Shown here one piece after another: positions 62,669 through 64,000 of a stretch of 64,000 bases of DNA. Position 1 is the stretch's first letter; the number at the start of each line of letters is the position of its first letter. Under the pieces are notes generated by a model, which worked only from the letters and a program-made list of their open reading frames with translations, was not told the DNA's origin and searched no databases. Position numbers and translations under genes: made by a program. The DNA lies in contig JAJOZX010012025.1 of NCBI GenBank assembly GCA_023014485.1, positions 49,370 through 113,369 on the forward strand. The letters run 5' to 3'. Source of the DNA: Bathynomus jamesi (Eukaryota > Arthropoda > Malacostraca > Isopoda > Cirolanidae).

Positions 62669-63876
62669 TGTTAACCCCTCCGTCTATGGCCTTGGTCGGT
62701 TCGAAGTTGACGGGAGTTCTGGTTAGGTGGTAGCAACGGATTTGTTACTCTGGAATAGCTGATACCGTATAGGGAATCGCAGTAGTTTTCTTCTATACTA
62801 CTCTCCGATTTCTTCTTATAACGTATCAGGAAATTATTTTTCTCTATTTACGACTAAGTTCTCTGAAGGTTCCCCGATTCTTCTTATAACGTATCGGGAA
62901 ATTATTTTTCTCTATTTAAGACTAAATTCTTTGAAGAGAGCAAGGCTCGAAAGAGAAAACACGATATTTTTTACTATATTTTACTACTAAAATGTTACAG
63001 GTAACGCTCAGCCTCTAAATCTAGTCAGAATGAACATTGGAGAAATTTTATGGGCTTTTATACTAAACTTCCTACTGACGTCATTATTATTTAATGCTGT
63101 GTTTTTTTTATTATTATTATTATTATTCTCAATAGGCTGATTTACTTTACAAAACATTTAAAGACAACAAATAATTTTGCTGAAGCAATGTGTAAACTGC
63201 TAAGCAAGAGGAATCCATATTTTATTTAAACCGTATATTGACAGCTCTGATGTTATCATGATCTGCCGAGTTAACTAAAAATGGAATTGAAATATGCCTT
63301 CCCATCATGAATTACAAAGAAACAGGCACATGGCGAAAATTAAAGGTTTAAGATTAAAAATTAAACGTTAAGCAAGACATGACTTCATCTTTACAACGGA
63401 GAGAGAATGTATACAAAAAAATGAACGCGATTACATTATTAAGCTAAGTCTATGAAAATGATTAAGTTGTTTAAACAGAAATAGTTAACCAATTATAAAA
63501 TAAAAAGCAAATCAAAAATGTATCCAAACTTGTGTCAGCGTTGTACGATTTTGGGTTTTATACAAAATAATTAAGTAGTTTACAAAGAAATAATTCACCA
63601 ATTATAAAATAGAAAGCAAATAAAAAATGTATCCAAACTTATGTCAGCGTTGTACGATTTGGATTTTATGCAAAATTGATTAAGTAGTTTACAAGGAAAT
63701 AATTCACCAATTATAAAATAGAAAGCAAATCAAAATTTTATCCAAACTCGTGTCATACGATTTTGGACTTGATATGTAAAAATGAATATATGAATAAGAA
63801 TATAAGGCTTATATAACTATTACGAAGTATCATCAGAATTATATGAATGAAGGGATTATTCATTGTTCATTTTACA
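62669..63876 (-). repeat. 5' LTR of the host element
   Basis: 1208 bp, TGTTAACCC to TTTTACA on the plus strand. Matches the left LTR (24399-24502 plus 29538-30470). The extra length comes from two internal duplications: about 85 bp around TTCTTATAACGTATC (62813-62930), and about 85 bp around GTCAGCGTTGTACGATTT (63530-63660). It holds the hAT empty site GATACCGTATAGGGAATCGC. Confidence 0.85.
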
Positions 63877-64000
63877 TACACACAACACACACACACACAC
63901 ACACACACCTTGTTACCTTGTTGCTGTTTCGTGCGTTGGTCTCTCTCCACACGGAGGAGGAGCTTGGTGGAGGAGCGAGTTGCTTTCTTGCGCTCTCCAC
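63877..64000. other. CA-rich microsatellite and right flank
   Basis: (CA)n to about 63908, then unassigned sequence rich in GGAGGAG. Too short to judge. This may be outside the nested cluster. Confidence 0.5.

Overview
The window is nuclear DNA of an animal, most likely an arthropod. It is AT-rich and has long (TA)n and (TG)n tracts and interstitial TTAGG-type (CCTAA) repeats. It also holds several BEL/Pao LTR elements, DD41D and DD37D mariner relatives, hAT elements, tRNA-derived SINEs and a Maverick/Polinton. I found no ordinary host gene. Almost all of the 64 kb is transposable elements inserted into one another, and most reading frames are broken.

Layout. 1-1.7 kb: the 5' end of a minus-strand Ty3/Gypsy element (retropepsin, gag, PBS, LTR). 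1.93-10.23 kb: a plus-strand BEL/Pao element (BEL-1) with both LTRs. Its RT is split by a solo LTR (5150-6156) of a second BEL family, with a GGTGG target duplication. 10.2-19.6 kb: an APE-type LINE (LINE A) split by a second LINE (LINE B), which is itself split by a DD41D mariner and a foldback element with a 9-bp duplication. LINE A is also split by a hAT-like element (14217-17025, holding a mariner and two MITEs) and by a hAT remnant (18135-19330). 20.2-24.4 kb: a DD37D foldback, a nearly intact DD41D mariner, tandem SINEs and a decayed mariner.

24.4-63.9 kb reads as one minus-strand LTR retrotransposon. It has its 3' LTR and polypurine tract on the left, and its PBS and 5' LTR on the right. 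About 31.8 kb of later insertions sit inside it: a hAT with a Tc1 inside; a 15.5-kb Maverick; a second complete BEL/Pao element (BEL-2, duplication AATAC); and another hAT. Removing the insertions leaves about 7.7 kb. The duplications, one empty site in the partner LTR, and reading continuity across the Maverick support this. The element shows only gag- and protease-like sequence; I see no RT or integrase.

The Maverick (33173-48704) carries genes for a packaging ATPase, integrase, penton-like and double-jelly-roll capsid proteins, a basic core-like protein and an adenain-type protease. It also has minus-strand accessory genes, one with a predicted intron. I see no protein-primed DNA polymerase B. 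A DD37E Tc1/mariner transposon with an intact 370-codon gene sits in the Maverick. A second copy, about 97% identical in protein, sits in the right-hand hAT. Both lie in the same CACA-TA-CAT target context, so this looks like the youngest family here.

The genes do not form a host pathway. Each element's genes serve its own movement. The value of the window is the relative chronology, the few intact transposases and the unusual element architectures.
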